NCBI RefSeq assembly: GCF_028389875.1
Contig: NC_084665.1
Coordinates: forward strand, 124,390,602-124,454,601
DNA from: Rhea pennata
Lineage: Eukaryota; Chordata; Aves; Rheiformes; Rheidae
DNA: 64,000 bases
Reading direction: 5' to 3'
The number at the start of each line of letters is the position of its first letter. Position 1 is the stretch's first letter. Of this stretch, positions 52,373-64,000 are shown piece by piece. The position numbers were made by a program, and so were the translations under genes. The notes below the pieces were generated by a model that saw only the letters and a program-made list of their open reading frames with translations, did not search any database and was not told the DNA's origin.

Positions 52373-54890
52373 TTGCTGCTATGAAAACAAATTCCTGTAG
52401 GCTTCTACGTGTGAGATGGGTATTGTAACTCAGTCGTGATGCTTGGAGTTCTAGTTATCCAGGTAGGCTGTACTGAAGTTTTTAATGTCGATTAAATTCA
52501 AAAACTGCCTAGTTATCAGCCTACATTGACTTAGATTAAAACTTGTTCGTCTTATTTCATTCAGGATGCCTCTATAGTTGTGACCCTTGCAGAAAGATTT
52601 GACCAAAGGCAGAGGAGAAGAGTCAGTGCCCCAAAGGATGAGATTCTGGAGCTTTCCAGGAAAAGAGTAAAGACAGGATAAGTCCCTGGACAGGAACCTT
52701 GGAAGAGGAGCTAGAGAGAGCCTACTCTTTTGCCAGATAGTCTGGGATGTTGTCAGGATCTCTGGAGCAAAGGCCAGGCCATTTTGCGTATGTGGAAGGT
52801 GTCCTGGAAAACAGTGCAGGGCTTACGTCCAGCTGTGTGCCAATTGGCCTGTTTCTACCCCACCTCCCCAAAGGAGACAGAAGGGCACAGTGCTTGTCCT
52901 GCCTTGCACATATTTGCAATTTAATTATTAACAAGGAATGAGTCAGGTGCTAACTTTTTAAATGAAGTGAGAGAGTGATTCTGGATTGCTTCCTGAGAGA
53001 TGGGTGCCAGGTTACATCGGTGCGGTGTTTGAGAGCAAGCACTGCCCCTATCCACCTGTGCAAGACTCTTTGGCATTTTGGGAGGAAGCTGGGAGAGCTG
53101 GAGGTGTCTCCTGAAATGCAGTGGGAGTGGGAGTGCAACCCCGGCTCCATTCCCCTTGCCAGCTCGGTCCTGCTGAGTTCCTCCAGTGATTGCTACTGAA
53201 CCTGCAGGTAATCAGTGAGCTGAGCAGGGTGAAATTATCACAGGCACTGGTGACAAGCTGTGAATGTTTCCTCTCTGTCTGGGAACTTTTGCTAGCTTTA
53301 TTTTCAGATGAGGAGAGGATGGGAGCTTTTTTGTAATCCTGCTTCAGGCCAAAGTTTGTTATTCCTCTAGCAGCAGATGGTAAATACACTATTTAGGTCT
53401 CAGGATACTCTGTTTCACCTGATTTCCAGCCTGAAACTCGATCCTTCAGATCCCTGCCAAGTTACATTTGTCCCCTGGAAGTAGTCTGTATTACAGAAAA
53501 TATTACCAACCCCACCATGACTTGACTCTCTCCAAGGGAATGTCCCCCCAGGCTCATACTATAGACAGAGACAAATCCAGACTGCCCACCTGGAAGTACA
53601 CCTGTAGTTGTGGCAAGTCTGAAGTGTCACTAAAACCTGGCAGCTGCATGGGGAGCTGCTGCTAAGAGCTTTGCATCCCCCCTTTGGGGGGGATGGTAGG
53701 GGTGCATGGTAATGTGAGCTGTTCTCCACAGGGTAAATACTTGATTTGGGTGGCCGCAGAAGAGCAATGTGGTTGCTGAGCTGTGGAAGTCTACCTATAG
53801 CATAGTGAAGGTAGGTGAGATGAAGTCTACCCTCTGTGCCTGTGACTCTGTAGCGCTGGCATAAAGAGGACAGGGGACATGATTTCTTTCTGCAGAGCGG
53901 CTAGTGGTTCTGCTAGCATGTTCTATCATTAACTGATACCTTCATCACTTTGTAATGGAGGAGAAATCTGTGCCCTACTGAAAGGGGCACCTTTTAGTTT
54001 AGTTGTCCCAGGTGTTAGAGTAGTTCTGCAGGTGTCTTATGATAAAACACTGCAGAAGGGGAGTATGGGCAAGAGGGTGGTGGGTGCCCGCAAGCTGCCA
54101 CAGAAGAACTGGAAGCACAGCACTGGTGGTCTATTCCAGACAAGGATGCCTCCACAGAAGCCATTTTAAGGTGTTCAAGAGGATCTTTGCAGCTTTGAAG
54201 ACAACATTGGCAGCAGTTTGATTCCCCGGTGGAGAAAGATTTTTTATTTTTTCAAAGTTTAATCATGCTCATCAATGTATACATTATTCTTAAATCAACC
54301 AAATCAATATCAGCTTCCTGCTAGTGGATTTCCATATGTCTTCATGTGATGGTCTTCTGCGCATCTCCACTGTAGTTCTGAGTCAGGCTGACATTTAATA
54401 TTGTTTTGCTACATTGTTAAGCTATATTTGTCTCTGAGTGTGTGTGGGGGGGATGCTTGTGTATGCAGGGTACTGCTGAAGGGATGAAACGTTTCCAGTA
54501 GGCACCTTGGAGTCTGCACTGGAGCTGTTGTGGAAGGAGGGTGTGTGTGTGCGTGTGTGTGAAGTGTCTGCTTGAGGTCTGGCCAGAGACTGGCCCCTGG
54601 TCTCTCTCCGTGGTGGGGAGGGAGGATGCAGAGGGACAGAGATAGAGTACAGACTCTAACTGGACTTTGTTATGCCCCTTGTGGTATTTACTCTTACAGT
54701 CTCCTTTACTTCCCCTTTCAAGTCGTGCCTGAAAGTCAGAACTGACTTTCAGGCAGAACTCACCTCTGGAGTAAAGGTGGGTGAAACAACTCCAGCTAAG
54801 ACCCAAGGTGCAGTTGGGCTAAAAATCTCCTGTTGGATTCTGAAGTATCAAACCGTGCATGTGTACACTAGGATATTTTATCCGGGTGTT
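52373..54890. other. Intergenic DNA between P450-A and P450-B
   Basis: No exon recognised. A GT-rich microsatellite lies at about 54540-54571. TTTATT at about 54242-54247 reads AATAAA on the minus strand, some 650 bases after the P450-B stop, and could be its polyadenylation signal. Confidence 0.45.
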
Positions 54891-57800
54891 TTATCTGTCT
54901 TGGGAGAAGGAGGATACCTGAGAAAAGCTCGAGAAACGTGGCACTGCACAGACCTCATGAGCTATTGGGGGGGTTGTAAATCCAACGGCAGGAGTGAGGT
55001 CCAGGTCTGAGATGGAAACACCAGTGGGAGGGTGGAAGGTGAACCGCTGAAGAAGACTTGTGAAGAAGAGGAAGAGCTCCATTTTGGCGAGAGTCTCACC
55101 AGCGCAGATCCTCCGCCCTGGAATGAAATGGAGAACGGGCCATAAGAGTGTCAGTAGCAGCTGCTTCTCGGGCTGTTGTCAGGGGCTTTGAACTCTGACT
55201 GGACAAATTCAAAATTCAGGCCCTTTGGTAATGCAGAAATTGTGAATCTTGCATTCATTTGGCAGGGACCCCCCCCCCCCCCTGTTGATTTTGCCTTTAC
55301 AAGTTACTTCTTGTTTTTTCTTTATTTGTAGGCAATAGCTATCCCCATATATCATCAAACTATCCTGAATAAGAGTGACATGATGCATTGGGCTGGACAG
55401 GTATTGAAGTGACAAGACCTGGCCTGACCAGTCACGGCCTTCCTTGTCATGAATGGATTACAACGATCTTGTCCGACAGCAGGTGCAAAGAGGACTGATG
55501 TGTTTCTTGGCCGTTCTGTTCTTCATTCAGTCCCCTAAGAAGGCAGGGACATCACAGTTCATCACTGGGATGATCAGATACCTCTGTTGGGCAGATTGTT
55601 GGCTCTGTGCTGTTCCTGAGGAGTGTTGGTAAGGAGCATATGTTGATGAGAGAGGGACTACAGACTGAGTACTCAACTAAGGGTGAAGAAGGTGCATCTG
55701 CCATATTCCTGAGATAGTCATGGGCAATGTGATAGGCCCTGGGGGAAGGCTACAAGACAAGAGAGCTCAGAACAAGGGCAGTCAGTCCTGGGCACCAATT
55801 CACTTGGGAAAGAGTGTGTGTGGGATGTTCAGCTCCTCTCAGAGCCTGACAAATAGAAGAGAAGATACCTGCTGAAAAAGGCATGAAAGCATCTTTCTTT
55901 ACAAACTTTCCCTCAGAGTCAAGGAAATGCTCGGGGTGGAATATGTCAGGTTTCTCCCAATGAGATTTGTCTCGCAGGACAGAGGCCAGCAAAGGGATGG
56001 TGTAGGTTCCCTGCAAATCAAGGTAGAGTAGTTATTCCATTGCTGATGGGCTTGTTGTGATCATCATAGCAGTCATGACTGCTGGAGCTCCAACAACCCA
56101 CTTTGTTTACATGGGAACTACTGCCAGGGTAGCTGCAAACATACCAGACTGAGTGAGCATCTCTTGATGTAAGTAGGACCTAAAAGGGGACATGTTGCAG
56201 AAAAGATGAAAGAAGAGAAGGAGTGCTAAGAGCTTCTCACCTTGGGAATGAAATAGCCTTTGAGAGTGACATCTGTAGTAGTTGCATGAGGCAAGTTCAA
56301 AGGCAGGATGTTAGCAAACCTTTGGATTTCATGGATGACAGCATCTGTATATGGCATTTGAGTTCGATGTTTGATTCGTGGTGGGGTTGAACCTATCACT
56401 TGCTCTATCTCTTTTTGGACTTTTTCTGTGAAAGAAATATGGATCATGCACAGATTGCTCACTCAAAGTCTCTTTCTCCTGCTAGGAATAATAGGAAGTG
56501 GAGAAATCACTTTTTGTTTGGCCCTGCCCAGTGTGGAGTCCTACGCACAGTGACCTGGTGAGGAGGCTGCTGGGTGCCTCATTCCACTTACTCTGAATTT
56601 CAGGATATTTCATCATAAGTAGAAGGCCCCAGCGTAAAGTGGAGGATGTGGTCTCCATGCCAGCTGCAAACAGATTCCTCACAATCTCTGTTAAATTGTC
56701 GTTATGGAAGTATCCATTGGTATTACCTTTCTCCTGGAAAAAATGAATTATTAACAGTATTACCTGATTAAAGCTTTCAGAAGGCCCCTTTAAGCTGGAG
56801 AATTGGTGATTATTTTCATATGCTGTTCTCATGGAAGAGTTAAGATCCAGAGAATGGAAAGAAATGTGAAACTATAACAAAGACAGAATCTCTTAACTTT
56901 GGTGAAATAAGGATTTACATTTTACTTATGAAGCAAGGAGGACAACAGAAAGTTGTCTGTCTGTGATTAGTTTATCTCCTAACTGACATGACTGCACAGT
57001 TTTTCATCCCAGCCACAGTTCTAGGTAGGACTTTTCCTCAAGCCAGACCTCTGCTGAAAAAACAGTTCTTTAGCTATTCTCTTAAATGTGAAAAGGAAAC
57101 CGAGAAGATTTGAAGAAGATGCTAGGGTTCAACTACCTCTTGTTGTCGGACGAGAAAAGTGTCAATGAAGCTCCTCTGGTCGTTTTTGTCGAGGGTTTTG
57201 AGATGTTCTAGAAAAGTGACCTTAATAAAATCACCAATTTCATCTCTATTCTTCAGAAGGGTTTTGTGGCTCTTCAGGAGGAATCCAAGGACTGGGTACG
57301 TGTTGTACAGCTGCAAGGTGGAGAGATGGAGAGGAAGCAAAGATGACTGCTAAGAAGAAGTACCACAGGTCAGAAGTGCATATTGACAAAAGTCCTTACT
57401 GAAAATAGTGTGCATCCTTATGGTCACAATGCAAAATATCCCTTTGTCCTCCCTTCTCCCTGGACAACCATGCAAAGTGGTTAAAATTAATGACTTCTTG
57501 CACCATGTCTTAATCATCCTTGTCAAAAGTGACCTATAAATCATTTTTATGCAGATACCCTTGATTACAAACACATTTTCCTACTTCTATACTCCTCCCT
57601 CTCCACACCAGCTTGACTTGTATATCTCAAGTTTAAGAGAGATCTCAAGTTTAAGGTTCCTGTTGTTCTCATGCTGTTTCCTGACTGTGTGGGAGATGGG
57701 GAATAATGACTAACTTATGTCTCGTGGACACACACTCCTATATTGTATTACTTAGCCTTGAATTCTACTTCATGAAATGAGAAACTAATAATCTCTCAGG

Positions 57801-60800
57801 CCATGCTGGCAGGATAAATTCATAAGTAGTGTGAGATATCCTTTTTGGGAAGCATTTGTCATATTTGTCATTTGCAGGTAGATGTGTTGTGATGGTGAGG
57901 AGTGAGGGGATGTGCAGCTACCCTCTGTGTAATGCCTGCTTTTGAAGAGGACTATGCAAATAGTATGAATTACCGAAACTGTTGGACTTCCAAGAAGCCT
58001 GACATTTTCATTCACCAAACACAGGAGCCTTTTAAATGTGGGATCTTCATAGTCATACCGCTTTCCAAGCAATATGGACACAACGACATTAGCGACAGCT
58101 GCATTCAGCATCAGGGTCATCTCAAGGGGTTTCCCTAGTGTGGGAAAAGTTTGTGCACATAATATGGTTAATGTTTATTCTAATAAATCAAAGTATTATA
58201 GTAGCTACTGTGTGGTAGCTAGCCACACAATCAGAGAGGCGTGCTCCATGCTCTACCTGACTAAATGGAACATGCCTGGAGCATGCTGTGTTTCCTCTAG
58301 GGTATGTGAACCTGGGTCTTCTTCACATGGGGTCTTCTCAGGGTAGAGAGAAAAGATTGGGAGAGATCTGTGTGCACCCACTTCTGGCACGGATACACAG
58401 TCAGGAGGCTGCTGAGCATAAGATCCAAATTTGTCAGGAGGAACAGCTCCCCCAACCAACTTTTCACATGCCCCAAGGATTCATTAGGGCAGAGCAGAGA
58501 ATGAATCCACATCTTCTGTGCTCCTCTCCACTGCCTTAGTGACTTTCATAAAGCTTTCTGACCTCCTCTTTCATGGGAGCTCCTCTGCTTGGACATGTTC
58601 ACTCCTGGACACTCTTCCTTTCCTGTTGCATTTACAGATTTCAGGCCCCTCTGGGATATCCCATTTTCACCTAACCATAGCTCCTGTTTTCTGGGGGTCA
58701 AGGGGAATACTTGAAGCCTAGACTAGCAAGATGAAGTGGAAATATGATTCTATGCTAAGATTTGTAAGGCAAAATTTGGACAAATTCTGGATCAGAAATC
58801 TGGAAGAATTCTGCAAGAACACAGCAATGCATAGCTGCAAGAGATTAAGCATAGAGAGTACTTCAAATCACAGAGAAATCTCCTGCTGTACAAAGCCGGC
58901 TACTGCCAACCTTGTACACTCACCTGCTGAAATTCCTGCTGTTGGTAAATTAGCCTACTGAAAAATAATCATGGCTGATTATTAAATAATCCTGGCTCAT
59001 GATTATGAACCAAATGTGTAACTGGATCTTCTGTCTCCTGCTGGAAAGGATTTCCCAGCTATGAACATTTAAGGACAATCAAAGTTTTAGTAGGTATGCA
59101 TGTCCTTGCATTTGCCTTCTGCTTTCATCCCCATACCTCTAAATTTATCAAAGATTGTCATTTATGGTGGCGTTCCACACGGAGGGAAACGTTCCTTTCC
59201 TCAGTTGTACTGTTTTGGTGTTTGACTCCACGTTCAACTTCCATTACCTCATTGTATGCTTCTCATTTGCCTGTCAGGCAATTGCCAGGTAGATAGACAG
59301 ACAGACAGATGGACAGATAGACTATGTAAACTTATGACTTCATTGATGCTGGAAAACAGTATATCTCTGAGGGAGCTCTGAGCTACTTCCTCCTCATCCT
59401 TGGTATTCTTGTGGGAAACTTGAGGAAAATTAGAGAAGTTTCATGAAAGTAAAAGTCTGCTCACCTTTGTGTGTCTCAATGGTGTCTACCAGGTGTCCAT
59501 ACTCTTCCACAATGAAGTCCTCTATGGCCTTTTTGCCCATTCCAAAGTCTCGTAAGGTTGTGAGAGTAAATCTTCGCATCATTTTCCAGTTTTCTCCTTG
59601 AGAGAATAAAATTCCTGAAATGGAAAATGAAAACACAGAATTAGAAATTTCAAAAACAGGATAAAGATCCCTTACCCACTTTGAATCCAGGCAAAGGTGA
59701 GCACTGGTAAGAAATACTTCAAATTCTCAAAGTACATCATGTCTTTACATAGAGTGAAATGAGACAGGAAAGAAATATTGGGTGAAAGCTATGAGAGAAG
59801 CAGCCATTGCTTAGAGTTCACATGATTGCTGATGCCTTCTGAGAGACTAAGGATTTTGTTCAGCCCTGATTAGAGCAGAGAGTTGCTTTTGTGCCTTCTC
59901 TGTGTGAGGTAGGTGTGCTTGTCATCGTGATGTCTTTTTTTGGGAATAGATGCATCTCCCCTCGGAAATACACATATTCTTCCATAGACTGTAGGAACTA
60001 AATGACAACTTCTGTTTTGGGTATCTATGTGGAAAATTTCCCCACTTGGTCAAGTGAGTCTCACTCCTGTGCATCCTAGAAAAGCTACAGAGAATTCTTA
60101 GTGGCCTCTTTAGAGAAGTTTGGGTAAAGCAGGTGCTGCAATTTACTTTCCTTGCATCTATCTCTATCATACTTTCTTATTCTTGCTGAGAGTCTCGTTC
60201 AAGAAACTTGTTCAAGTCCATACTGAGGAAAGAAAGCATGTAAACATGGGTTGACTTTTAATAACACATTGGTTACTCACAGTTGATCACCAGATACAAA
60301 AGGGTCCATCCTTGTTCACCAGCCAACTTACCGTTTCCTTTTACTGATTTTTCTAAGACTGGTATTTCAGGTCTTCCTGCAAATGCATCTGCATGATTCA
60401 CCAGAGCTTCCTTCACTGTTTCATACCCTGACAGCACCACCACTTTATTTTGTCCCATGTGAATGCTGAAGACTGGACCATACACTTCGGACAGCTAGCG
60501 GCATAAAGGGAGACAAAAATGTCAGATAATGACCAGCAAGCCCAAGATTCTCAGCCAGCTGAAGACTCTTTTTGTTCACCTTCCCACACAGCATTGGAAT
60601 TTCCCTCTGGGAGGGAACCTCATTTCCTGCAGAATGTGGTGAATAGGTCAGGGAAATACTCACAGAAATGCTGGAACTGTTACAAAGATAACGCCTCATA
60701 ATAGCGTCTGCAATTCTCTACTAGGATCCCTTTTGAAAATAAAAGTCTGACTCTGCCCCTCTGAATGCCTGTGTAAGTGAGGATGGCATGTCAGAGTAGG

Positions 60801-61547
60801 ACCGTGCCTGAGGAGTGCCCAGCAGCAAAAGGATAAAGTGCAGACTAGAGCCTAGATGCTGCCCTGGTGGGAAAATACCCAAAGATATGAAATGGTCTGG
60901 GAATTTTGGTTTTGGGACCCAGCAGAGCTGAGAAGCCCTCAGAGAGGAGCATTTCAGGGCCCTGACTTGGTAACTCAGATAACTCAGAACTCTTTATGCT
61001 AACATAGGACAGCAGACATGCTTAGCTATGCATGGCTTTAAAGAGAGAAACTTTAAAGATAAAGAAACTTTTCCAGCAATTGTTGTGAGAGCTGTTCAGC
61101 TGATGGTCAAACACTTGACACCATGAGCACTTCGTTGAGTCCGGAGTTACGGCCTTTAAGGGGACGATCCTAGGGTTCACATCTCCCACATGAACAGCCT
61201 ATCATGAACTTCCAGTGATGGGAGGAGAATTTAGAAGAAAGAGTAAATCTTGTTGTATTCGAAGCTCTCTGCTCAGAGAACTTCTTGTAGCCCTGAGAAC
61301 TTCTTGAAGCTTCCTTAGCCAGACAGGGAAATGTAAGAAAAAGAACAACAGAAGTGGCTACCTCTAGCATTGTCCGATAAGGCCTCTTCAGATCCATGAT
61401 GTGCAGATTTCCGATGATGGGTAGAGGCCTGGGTCCTGGGGGAAAGCTCTTTCTTGCATAGTTCTTCCAGTAGTGTTCTCTTTTCAGAACCAGAAGGAGA
61501 ATCAGGATAAGCACCAAGCCTGCAGCAGCAAGGCTGGTCCAATCCAT
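54891..61547 (-). CDS. CYP2AC: Cytochrome P450 family 2, CYP2AC-like (paralogue B, upstream copy)
   Basis: Nine exons on the minus strand: 61362-61547, 60332-60494, 59465-59614, 57974-58134, 57137-57310, 56592-56733, 56241-56425, 55869-56010, 54891-55117. Exons 1-8 have exactly the same lengths as in paralogue A; the joined frame is 509 codons plus stop. Start [10 protein letters not shown] at 61547 is chosen over an ATG two codons upstream (61553) because its context is better (A-3, G+4) and paralogue A also starts MDW. Features: membrane anchor [11 protein letters not shown], hinge [13 protein letters not shown]-helix AGMETTSST, ExxR in HEIQR, haem loop [11 protein letters not shown]. The C terminus runs about 13-15 residues past the usual CYP2 end (VCAVPR) with a Ser/Phe/Gln-rich tail. 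All splice sites are GT/AG and no break was seen. It is probably a microsomal monooxygenase of unknown substrate. Confidence 0.9.
55269..55282. repeat. Poly(C) run
   Basis: About fourteen C residues in the intron between exons 9 and 8 of P450-B. Confidence 0.7.
59286..59325. repeat. (GACA/GATA)n microsatellite
   Basis: Imperfect GATAGACAGACAGACAG-type repeat within intron 3 of P450-B. Confidence 0.8.
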
Positions 61548-61553
61548 TGTCAT

Positions 61554-63401
61554 TCAGCAGGGGCTTAGCTGGAGAGGGGAAAACGCAAGCCAAAGTGTAA
61601 TCTCCTGTCAGACGTTAAGAGTCTGAAGCACTAATGACACTCATAAAGCAGTAGAGATATGAGCTTCACTGCTAACAGATGACAGGAGTTCTCTTCTGGG
61701 TTCTCCTCAAAGGATAATTCCTATTAGGCACTCTCTGCACCAGATATGCTCTTTTGCTTTTTTTTAGTTACTGTTTAATGGGAGGCATGTGACTTTCTAA
61801 ACTAACCTTGTGCATCAGTACATAAATCTAGGGCATTAGGTCAATTTTAAAACATCAAATCAAGCAGCAACTTAAATTTGGAGGGTGAAAGTTCGTATCT
61901 AAAGCAGTAGCTGACCCCAAAGAGACACTGAAACCTAGAGAAAGAGATCTGCAAAGGATACCCAGGGGTCATCCTTAACAGTTAAGGACTCTGCTCTTAG
62001 ACATTGCTGTCTCAACCTTTTCTTTAAAACTATCTAAGGCTTTCCTCTTGGGATACATATTAAAGGGCTCTCCATTTTTAAATATCATAAAATTGTATTT
62101 ATATACACTATGCATTGCATTGCACTATATACTGCAAATTAAGTTCTTGTAGTTTTCCTACTTTTCCATTTTTCCTCTATAAAGCTACTTGCAGCTTTGA
62201 AGCTTCTTTTCCCCTAAATAGAAGCTATGGGGAGTTGGAGCTGTTGTAAAGATTCCTCTGCAGTAAGCCGGAGGCACTGTGGGTGTTAGTGTGGAAGGTG
62301 CATTGATTAGAAATGCTCAGGAAAGTCAGAGCTTAACGGCGAGCTCCTCTGAGCTAACCAGATAATATAGAGACACATACAGATCTTTGAACTAGTCAGA
62401 GTTCAAAACAGATTAAAAGGTAGGGTGAGACTAATTTGGCCAAGTGGTGAGATCTGCGTTGGTCTAATAGTCACAGCTTCCTTTATCAAGAGCAGAGGGC
62501 AAAAAGCACCTTGCAGGCACTGTTCTTTTCTCCCTAAATCAAAAACCAAAACAGGCCACACAACCAACACCTCAAATGTTCATAATTTTCTCGTATAGCT
62601 AAAAGACTTAGTGCAACCAAAGCTCAGGGGAACCCAGATCTTAGAAGCTGGCATCTGTCTTGTGGCAATCTAAAAGTTAGGTGTGATGAATCCTCCTACT
62701 TCAGATGTGGTATGTGCACTAAGTTAAAAATATTTCCTTTTAAAAAGTGAGTAATTTGACTTTAGAGGCTGAGTGTGGTATTAACTTATGGAGCATGGCC
62801 AGTGGGGCCTATTGCAGCTGAATGATGACCTCTATAGGAGAAGATAAAAACTTTAGCACATAACTTGTATCTGATGTAATGTACCTCTCTGGACCGGGTA
62901 TCCAGTTGTGAACACAAGGCTATGACTGCATAATAAACTAGATAAGGCCAGGACACTCTCTCTGACGCTGGAAATTGGGTTCAAGCAGGAAGATCTTGAT
63001 GGTGCAAAACTGATTTCAACTCTTCTTTGTGGCAAAGAGTGGAAAATAATAATAAAAAAAGCATTACTAAATTCAAGAACAACATCCACTGCTCTCTTCT
63101 CTTCCACCAGGCCAGTCCTCTTATTGTAGAAGGCTGTCAGGTTGATCAGACATGATTTCTCCTGCATATATCCATGCTTACTACTCCCAGTCACCTTCTT
63201 GTCCTTTTTATGTTTGGAACTGATTTCCAGGACTCTGCTCCATCACCTCCCCAGGAACTGATGTGAGAAGATATTACTGCAAGGTGAAGGGAGGTTGCTC
63301 TTGTAGAAGGAGAATACTGCAATACAGGCTTGCAACAGTCATGATGTAAGACACGTCAAACGCCAGACTGGCTTGAGAGAACATTTCTGGAGAAAGAATA
63401 T
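61554..63401. other. Upstream region of P450-B, nothing firm
   Basis: Should hold the promoter and 5' UTR of paralogue B at its left end. No TATA box, exon or repeat could be supported with confidence. Confidence 0.4.
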
Positions 63402-63506
63402 GACCAGTTTGGATGACACTACTGACTTTCCTGTTGGGGAACCATAGGGGAATAGGACCAGTTTGGATGACACTATTGACTTTCCTGTTGGGGAACCATA
63501 GGGTAC
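63402..63506. repeat. 54-bp tandem duplication
   Basis: Two copies of a unit starting GACCAGTTTGGATGACACTA, at 63402 and 63456. The second lacks only the last few bases, and the two differ at about one position inside the shared part. The near identity points to a recent duplication. Confidence 0.9.
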
Positions 63507-64000
63507 AACAGGATCCTCTCCTACGGCTACACGAACAATACATCCCAGGGCTGTTGATCAAGGCTAATCAGGTCTTCCGGGCAACTGACAGCTCTCAGAG
63601 GCAGAGATATCATCGTTCAAGTCTCTGTTCCTGACAACTGTTGACACTCCAGCAATTCTTGATAGTTAATCCTAAAAGTGTGTCATATCTGGGGAATGGA
63701 GGAAATTCTTCCTCCCTTGCAACCTTCCTTTTCCTGGGGAGAAGACAAACTCAGAGGCCTATATTTTGAAAGAGAGAAACCTCATGAAGCTAGATCTAGG
63801 TCAGAGGTGCTCATAGCCACCTTTTCCCTCAGATGCTGTTGCCAGTTAATGCTCCCTTTTGAAGAAACCTTTCCCTTCTGAGCAGCTCTATATTTCCCCT
63901 CAGAAAGCATTGCAAGGACTGAATCAGGCAGGTAGTGGATGCTGCACCTCCGTTTTTGGTGCTGAATCTCCTGGGCCTGACACCAGCAGCTGAGTTTTAG
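63507..64000. other. Intergenic DNA, nothing recognised
   Basis: No supported gene or repeat to the end of the window. Confidence 0.45.

Noticed and set aside
53674-53696. CATCCCCCC/GGGGGGATG hairpin
   Set aside because: Short G/C-run palindrome with no terminator or RNA-gene context in a vertebrate intergenic region.

Overview
The window is bird nuclear DNA. Five spliced vertebrate genes are visible, the repeats are dominated by CR1 LINEs of the avian type ending in short ATTCTATG repeats, and two tRNA-Ile/CR1 hybrid SINEs are present. Gene order is MMUT(-), CENPQ(+), GLYATL3(+), then two CYP2-family P450s(-). The first three genes lie in the same order on human 6p12.3, where a CYP2AC1 pseudogene is, as I recall, also nearby. 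I cannot name the species.

Layout. 1-16.4 kb: 5' two thirds of MMUT on the minus strand (coding exons 2-9; exons 10-13 with the B12-binding domain lie beyond the window start), with two CR1 copies and a three-part tRNA-derived cluster in intron 3. 16.4-16.86 kb: CpG-rich bidirectional promoter shared by MMUT and CENPQ, with NRF1-like sites, GC boxes and a perfect inverted pair of ACTACAACTCCC (ZNF143/STAF-type) motifs. 16.8-21.3 kb: complete CENPQ. 25-29.3 kb: complete GLYATL3 (282 codons). 29.3-38.8 kb: intergenic, with CR1 copies and simple repeats. 38.8-49.85 kb and 54.9-61.55 kb: two complete nine-exon CYP2 genes in tandem (496 and 509 codons), with one large CR1 between them. 61.55-64 kb: intergenic, with a 54-bp tandem duplication.

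The genes are housekeeping or metabolic. MMUT makes succinyl-CoA in mitochondria, CENP-Q is an inner-kinetochore subunit, GLYATL3 is a predicted acyl-CoA:amino-acid N-acyltransferase, and the P450s are microsomal monooxygenases. They do not form one pathway; the link is conserved gene order. All splice junctions given were read by eye, and the frames close across every intron. No retroviral or other virus-like element was recognised. The least ordinary parts are the tRNA-iMet/tRNA-Ile/CR1 cluster, the palindromic promoter motif, a possible upstream in-frame start of CENPQ, and the mosaic similarity of the two P450s.
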